Origin: Agriotes lineatus
Taxonomy: Eukaryota > Arthropoda > Insecta > Coleoptera > Elateridae
Assembly: GCA_940337035.1 (NCBI GenBank)
Contig: CALNHX010005261.1
Coordinates: 1 to 64,000, forward strand
Direction of reading: 5' to 3'
Length of the DNA: 64,000 nucleotides
Shown here: one piece after another, positions 58,000 through 64,000 of the stretch
Numbering within the stretch: the first letter of the stretch is position 1
Layout: every line of letters starts with the position of its first letter
Position numbers and translations under genes: made by a program
Notes under the pieces: model-generated
Seen by the model: the letters and a program-made list of their open reading frames with translations, nothing else
Database searches by the model: none
Told to the model about the DNA's origin: nothing

Positions 58000-58618
58000 A
58001 GTGCTTTCGAACCTATATTAAAGCAATCGAATCTAAAATTTGGGTCGTAAGTAAAAGAAAACAATATGCAATTAAATGGTACTGTTGCTAATAGCGGTAT
58101 AGAAATATCCAAAATTTTTAACTCAGTTTACATTCTGAACTGTAACCTGTAAATCTCTACAGCATAATAATATTTCTTTAGGAACTTGCTTATTGCTAAA
58201 GTGAGGGGTGCTGTCCATCTGTACATAAATCCAACAGCAAAAGCGAAATAAATAACTATCAGCCCAATTTAGAAACTTTGTGTATTTAATAAAGTACTGG
58301 AAAAACACGTAATATTTACATTCGGTGCTTACAAACAGTGTTGTGGACTTTTCAATGTCTGTAAATTTTCAGTCAATTTTAAGCAAATTTCTTAACCATA
58401 CATTTATTTTTAGCAACCTTGCATATTCCCAGATTTTCCGCCAAAAACCTGATCATAATTTAAATATACCGTCGAAATGATGAGCATAATTTGAATTTAC
58501 GCGCAACCGCCACTTACTGGTTGATCCTTGTTCCACTCGTAGCAAAACTCTCCGAAAATGCTAGAATTCTAGAAATCTGACTCAACACTACGCACGAAAC
58601 TCGAGGGGAGGTTTTAAA
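58000..58618. other. No gene recognised
   Basis: AT-rich sequence with no supported feature. Confidence 0.4.
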
Positions 58619-58619
58619 C

Positions 58620-59593
58620 TAGTGATGGGCTTATTCGAATCAAAAATAACCGGTTATCCGGTTATTGAAATAACCTGTGTAACTCTGTTTTCGTTCCAAG
58701 TATTCGGATGAAAAATAACCTCATCCTGATACGTACTACGTGCCGCGTCTCAGCGACCTGCGAGTGATCGAAATTCTGTAAATAATACGTCATTTATAAC
58801 TCATATAACCTTTTCTACGTATGTATTTGCTTGACCCAAGTGAGGCTCGCCGCTGCTTGTTGATGTTATTAAGACATTTGAGACTCCCAGTCGACGAGTT
58901 AAATTTATGGGGCCGTTCCTATTAAAGATAACGTTCTGCTGAGTATCAGATTTGCCGAAGCTGTGTTGGTATTAATTTATAACGGCCTAAATGTTTGCTT
59001 CGAAACGCAGTTGATTATGCCTAATAAGGGATAAACAGAAAGCGAAATAAGATTTTCCAATATCGTAACAGATTTATATTTAATTTTTAATAACGGAGCA
59101 GTCGGGACAAGTGGATTTCGATGTTGAAAATTTTAAGTGTGCGTCCTTAGAACCGCGGAAGGCTGAACGTAGATAAATTATGGATTCTAAAATATACCAG
59201 TATGATGTGCAAGCGAAAAGGGAGGGGTGCCTACTAGAGAACTTTAGGAATTAAAAATAGATTCAATAGATACTTTGTATTCGCATATTTATAATTTCTT
59301 TATGATTAGTATTGATATAGCTATTCTCAATGGTTTAAACTCCTTAGAAATCAAATAAAAATCATTTATAGAATTATTATAATTAACGATTAACTGAGTT
59401 CCTCTGCTATCTGCAAGTTACGATGCCGATGCAGATGACGGTGAACCGCCAACCGGCAAACCGGCTGACTTAATCGAAACGAATCGAGAGCCAAAATTGA
59501 TTCGAATGATTATTCAAATAATCAATCGGTTATTAATATGATTCGAATGCAAATACTTCGGTTATGAAAATTGTCCGATTATGCCCATCACTA
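58620..59593. mobile_element. hAT-like non-autonomous element, 974 bp
   Basis: TAGTGATGGGC at 58620 is exactly inverted (GCCCATCACTA) ending at 59593. Subterminal AATAACCGGTTAT and ATTCGAATGATTATTC repeats fit hAT elements. Flanks TTTTAAAC and TATTAAAT match at six of eight positions, compatible with a decayed 8-bp duplication. No transposase frame. Confidence 0.75.
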
Positions 59594-59599
59594 TATTAA

Positions 59600-60475
59600 A
59601 TTTATTAGAACAACACGAAATTCTGAGAATGCAATAAGCTAAAACTGCAACGCTTCGCATATGATAACAAAGCGTGAATTTATAAAACCAGCGTAGGAAG
59701 AATTGGGTTTTGATGAATATACAAGAACTACAAAGCGTTAAGATACGAGCTAGGCGGAAATAAGTATCTTATGGACTAAAATATTGAGTACACCACTGAA
59801 CTACGTGAATCGGGAAAATGCCAAGATTTGGGCTAAAAATGCGAAAAGCACTAAATTCGGAAAATTGTTCGAACAAAGTAAATGTTGCTACTTCATCATA
59901 ATATATCTTCGCATGCATAAATCACTGTGCCGTATTTAGCGCAAAATAAAATCAAAACCATCGAATATAACGTCCCCTCCCCTCCATATTCTCCTTATTT
60001 CGCGATGTGTGATTCTTGTCTGTTCCTTGTACTTAAAAAGAATCTAGTTGACCAGAAAGTTTCTTCAGAGGAAAACATCGATCGCTGTAATGTATTTTAA
60101 AAGCTTTTCAAAAGATGAATGATGATCGTATTTTACGAAGTGGACGGAAATAGTAGTTCAGTGTATTATTGCCGAAGGAAACTACTTTGAGCATATTGAG
60201 GATAAAGTTTTTCAAAGCCATAACAGTTACGCTATTCTCAACATTTTCAACTTGGCGCTTGTACTACTAACATTGATAAATAGAGGGTATAAGATAATCG
60301 TTTGTTAACTGAAGAAAAATCGCTTTTTACAGAATATTTGAGTTAATTATTAGAAATTCATAAAAACTGTCTAACTACTGCATGTACTGATTTTTAAATT
60401 ATTGTTGATAAAAAATCAACATTAGTGGTACCACAGTTCGCCATAACAATAATTGGCTACATATTAAATAGATAT
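59600..60475. other. No gene recognised
   Basis: Nothing supportable. Confidence 0.4.
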
Positions 60476-60479
60476 TATA

Positions 60480-60718
60480 CTGAGTGGCCAAGGTAAAAGA
60501 GGTCCCGTGTGAATACAGAAAGGTAAATTAATATTATATTTTTATTTAAAATCTGCAGAACTGTATACACAACCGTTATTAACAAGTGACAACGCAACAC
60601 TGAGCAATACACAGTTAACACAAAATGGCCGCTGGACATCACGTGACGCCGCACGAGAGCTCAATATTACTTTCAGTATGGTACAGGACACGGGACCTCT
60701 TTTACCTTAGCCACCCTG
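60480..60718. mobile_element. TA-flanked MITE, 239 bp
   Basis: CTGAGTGGCCAAGGTAAAAG continues to GAGGTCCCGTGT and is inverted at the right (ACACGGGACCTC...CTTAGCCACCCTG). TA flanks both ends. The TIR is about 30 bp with few mismatches. The ends fit a Tc1/mariner-group MITE. Confidence 0.75.
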
Positions 60719-60724
60719 TATGTA

Positions 60725-61800
60725 TGCTATAACATTTAACAAAATATATAATGTGTTGGGGTAATTACTTTTTTGTCTTGGGCTACACAAATTTTGTTTA
60801 TGCCAAATAGTTTTATAACTAAAATGCTTCAACAACAGATGAAGAAGTAATCAACATGAAGACAATCATGCTGGGTCTTGTGTTCTTTATGAGTTTGCCA
60901 GCGTGTTTGTGTGTGTTTTTGGGAATTTTAAAATTTGCATAAAAGATGAAAAAGAAGCAACCTCCTATCTCGTAAGGAACACGAACAAAATTTTAAATTA
61001 CTAATTTGCATATGTCAGGAACTCTGCGTTGTCTAGTAAGAACACAAAATTCAATTTTTTATTCAACGCCCTTCAAGTTTATTACCAACGTTCAGTAATT
61101 GTCAGTGGAAGTATGCAGATATTATATAATACAACTTGTAAAGTAAGACACATCAGTAGAGATACATTATGTACAACTTGGGCTTAAATTTAATTCTAGA
61201 TATTTTATATAATTATTTGTTATTTGGATTCATGTTTTGTTAAACCTTCTGCTTAAGTCAATGGTACGGCAATTAGTGGTTTAATTTATATATCAACTTA
61301 AGTAAAAGTTGTGTTTAACATTGATACTTTGATCAAGGAATACCATACTGTAAAATCTGAAACTGTAGATATAGAAGTACTAACCCCGAAACAATAATCG
61401 ATAAGAGATTCTAAGTAGCAGTTCCACTAGATGAAATATTAAAAAGAAATGTTACATTTTACGTTTTATATAAAAGTGTTACTACCACTTGGGCTTTTAA
61501 ATTAAACCTAGTTTTCTAGATCTAGTTCTACTAGGTCAAGTAGCATTAAATTGTCTTTCCCGTACCTGCGGCGATGTTTTTTATTCCTCGTGCTCTTCTA
61601 CTAGCGTCTTCAACTTAATCGCACTTGTATACTTTGTATTAACCTTTGCCTTAGTTTAGGGCTAGTTTATAGTGACCTACGAAGGAAAGAATAGTATCCT
61701 AGCTTACTCGCGCTACAGCAGATTTGTATAATGGATTTATTGAAGATATTGGGGTCTTAATTTCCTGTCGAATTTGATTGCGGTGTTTTCTGACATCGCG
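60725..61800. other. No gene recognised
   Basis: AT-rich. If the exon at 61.80-62.07 kb is real, its 3' untranslated region would lie here. Confidence 0.35.
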
Positions 61801-61802
61801 AT

Positions 61803-62071
61803 TTAAGTTTTAGAGTTGTAAGCTGAATTCATGTGTACGCTTTCTCTTTCTCGTACTAATTTGATGGCCGAATTTGTAACCATTGCTGAGTTTTCTATTT
61901 GTTGCTGAGTCCTTGTTGTGCTCTGGCTGTCTTTTTCGGTTAGCAATTGTTGCTGAGAGTCCTTGTCGTGTCCCCGCTTGCTTCTGGCGACTTCCTGGTG
62001 GCTGACTGTTGCTGTTTGTTTTCTGGTGTCGTTTCGCATCATTACTGGAAGCATTAAAACATTATTTTGTG
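61803..62071 (-). CDS. Candidate terminal coding exon, unassigned
   Basis: The minus strand has a strong acceptor (GTTTTTGCCTTCACAG/CA, exon start 62071), then 88 codons to TAA with a charged, Gln/Thr/Ser-rich sequence (SKRGHDKDSQQQLLTEKDSQ, KLVRERESVHMNSAYNSKT). Codon use is unlike random AT-rich frames. It would be the last exon of a gene with earlier exons above 62.1 kb, which I could not identify. No family recognised. Confidence 0.4.
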
Positions 62072-62074
62072 CTG

Positions 62075-63010
62075 TGAAGGCAAAAACACATCTGTACATT
62101 AAGCGCACCGAAAAATTGGAATCAACGGCTAGTTGGTCAATAATTACTGCTGCACCTATTAAAACACTTTGAATTTCTACGTACCTGCTGGCATACCATT
62201 ATTGTGGCCCTTCTCCTATTTTCAACCTGCGCCATCATCGTATATTTTGTAATTGTCCACTAATTTAATCAGCCCAAAGATCCGTTACTATTTAAATATT
62301 GAATTTTGTTATGTGCTAGCTAAACTCCTATAATTAGTGGCAACAGCAGAGTTGGCTGTATTTGTGGCATTCGCCTGTAGCGTGGGTAACTGATTTAACA
62401 TTTTATAACATATTTAATGTCGTTAGTTAATATAATCCCGTTTATGTTTACTGTTAGTTTTGTGTATGGCCAATACAAGCAATTGAGGTATCGAACATTT
62501 TTGAAATTCGTTTCAGGTCGTAGTCAATTGGCTACGCATAGTACCTTAGTGAGTTTTAAAAGTTCTCGTAAGATAATGGACTTATTGGCCCACTGGTAAT
62601 TAGAACACACTTTGCTAATTATTACAGAAAAAACCGCAAACCGTCTTCACTGTAGCTAGTCGACCCTCCGAAATATCCATGTAGCCTGAACGTTTGTTTG
62701 GTACGATTTGAAGTTGGGTAAACGAACTCACGTTTCTCGGTAGTAAGAAATGTTATTCATATTATGCGGAGAGATCATAATTTATTCCTGAGTAAAATAT
62801 TAAACCACATGATATACATATATTTAATTTCTACAGTTTTTATTATCTATCCAAATGTGGACAATTTTCAAGCTATCTTTATTATAGTAAATATATTTTA
62901 TCGCATTTTAATTGGCAATGTACTTTTATAAATTCAAAGTCATTTAGAACTGTGGTACATTTCAGCATAGCAACACATTTCTGCATAGCAACGGCGATTC
63001 GTTTTACGTT
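62075..63010. other. No gene recognised
   Basis: I looked for exons upstream of the candidate at 61.8-62.07 kb and found none. AT-rich. Confidence 0.35.
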
Positions 63011-63015
63011 TGGCA

Positions 63016-63175
63016 ATGCTCAAGTGTATTCTTGGTGGCACTGTACGTCCATGTGAAATTCGAGGTTAGAAGGTTAGGTTTTTGCGTCAGTTTTGACAGA
63101 GACTGACGCAAAACCTAACCTGTTACCCTCGAATTTGACATAGATTTACAGTGTCACTAACAATACACTTCAGTA
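63016..63175. repeat. Hairpin MITE
   Basis: AAGTGTATTCTTGGTGGCAC...GGTTAGGTTTTTGCGTCAG is mirrored by CTGACGCAAAACCTAACC...AGTGTCACTAACAATACACTT around a 12-nt loop. The arms are about 70-75 bp. Confidence 0.75.
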
Positions 63176-63287
63176 CTGGCGAACGCGTAACATAACGGAA
63201 GCTGCTCATTGTGTGTTAGTACATAGAAACGAGTTCTTCTCGGCTTGGTTATGTTTTGACATTTAATAGTGCCACGTTATATAAAAA

Positions 63288-63412
63288 CTAGTCAGAAAAG
63301 TAGTTTTACTGAACTCGTATGGCCGTTTAAGTACTCGCTAACGCTCGTACTCAAACCAGCCATAATGGTTCAGCCTAACATTTTTCTAAACTAGTTGCGT
63401 AATATACTATTG
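63288..63412. repeat. Hairpin MITE with ATAGTATATTAC-type end
   Basis: ACTAGTCAGAAAAGTAG...AAGTACTCGC is mirrored by GCTCGTACTC...TTTTTCTAAACTAGT. The right flank reads GTAATATACTATT, the motif that ends the other palindromes in the window. Confidence 0.65.
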
Positions 63413-63550
63413 TCTACTTTGCGTTCGTACTGAGGTTATTACGATACTCGTTTGCCTATTGTAATAAACAAAAAGCGATGCTATAATAAAAATACTAAAA
63501 ACAGAGTATTTATTTTTTTACGTTGTCAACCATAGGTACTTCGCTCCGTG

Positions 63551-63732
63551 TACAGGGTGTTTGCTCAAACTTTGACAGCTTCTAGCCACTTTGTTCTTTT
63601 AGATAGAAAAAAATTGTTCAGATAAAAATTGTAGGGTATCATACAAACCGTCCGAATTTGTTACGAAACAATTGAGCATCAAGGGTGAACTTTTAGACTT
63701 ATTGTATACTTTTTTTAATGAAACACCCTATA
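63551..63732. mobile_element. MITE with TACAGGGTGTTT ends
   Basis: TACAGGGTGTTTG at 63551 is inverted as GAAACACCCTATA at 63732. About 180 bp, non-coding, TA-flanked. The ends match the inner motifs of the palindromes at 41.8 and 44.3 kb. The remaining sequence to 64000 shows nothing supportable. Confidence 0.7.
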
Positions 63733-64000
63733 TATTATGTGTTTATCGGATAGCGCTTAAAATTCTATTTTCAAAAATATATAAGTTGCCTATAATTACT
63801 TCATTCATTGTTGAAATATCCGTTATTAAAGAATCAAAATATTATTAATTTACTATATGAAGTAAATCACAGTAACTATTGAAATAATCAACAATTTTAA
63901 TACCAAAAACAATTTTAAAAACGAATTGACAACTAAATGTCCCATGCCGCATGCCGCCAGTAATGTCATTTGATAACTTTGTTTTTCAATGGTTACTGTG

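Overview
This 64 kb window is eukaryotic, AT-rich and very gene-poor. It looks like an arthropod, most likely insect, nuclear genome. Supporting signs are short GT-AG introns (50-216 nt), a cluster of nuclear tRNA-Arg(UCU) genes with Pol III T-run terminators, an insect-type glycoside hydrolase family 1 (GH1) gene, and a dense layer of typical arthropod mobile elements (mariner-like transposases with an N-terminal DUF4817-type region, hAT ends, a Penelope-like element, non-LTR retrotransposon tails, foldback elements and MITEs). The order cannot be fixed from sequence alone; a beetle or related insect is possible.

Layout. 1-9 kb: mostly unassigned AT-rich DNA with hairpin MITEs at 5.1 and 7.4 kb. 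9.4-10.1 kb: a broken mariner-like transposase. 12-15 kb: a hAT-like MITE and weak candidate exons. 16-20 kb: a CAGA-containing repeat, two hairpin MITEs, a second broken transposase and a perfect hairpin insertion. 20.3-22.3 kb: the GIY-YIG endonuclease end of a Penelope-like element, split by an LTR-like insertion whose second copy lies at 49.7-50.4 kb. 23-27.3 kb: hAT-type repeat, a non-LTR RT tail, and a 2.74 kb foldback element flanked by a 10-bp target duplication. 28.8-33.0 kb: seven full-length or nearly full-length tRNA-Arg(UCU) genes, all on the minus strand, plus one copy whose anticodon reads UUU and three decayed relatives. 34.4-36.5 kb: a strikingly GC/CpG-rich block. 39.7-40.8 kb: a dispersed repeat carrying a huge CCCGT-type array. 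41-47.4 kb: a non-LTR tail, then a nested stack of palindromic elements inside a mariner-like element with recognisable terminal inverted repeats. 48.2-49.3 kb: the 5' exons of a GH1 gene with a frameshift. 50.9-52.9 kb: an inverted-repeat element carrying part of a Cys-rich protein family of unknown role. 53-64 kb: a tRNA-Ser relic, a dead mariner, minisatellites, a CTGTCTAC array, hAT and TA-flanked MITEs, and one plausible terminal exon at 61.8-62.1 kb.

Functional reading. Only the tRNA genes look clearly functional. The GH1 gene is recognisable, but the visible copy is frameshifted and no 3' half is seen. The rest is mostly a layered record of transposition. The TIR motif of the mariner-like transposase (ACARGGTG) also ends several MITEs here, which suggests that one transposase family moved many of them.
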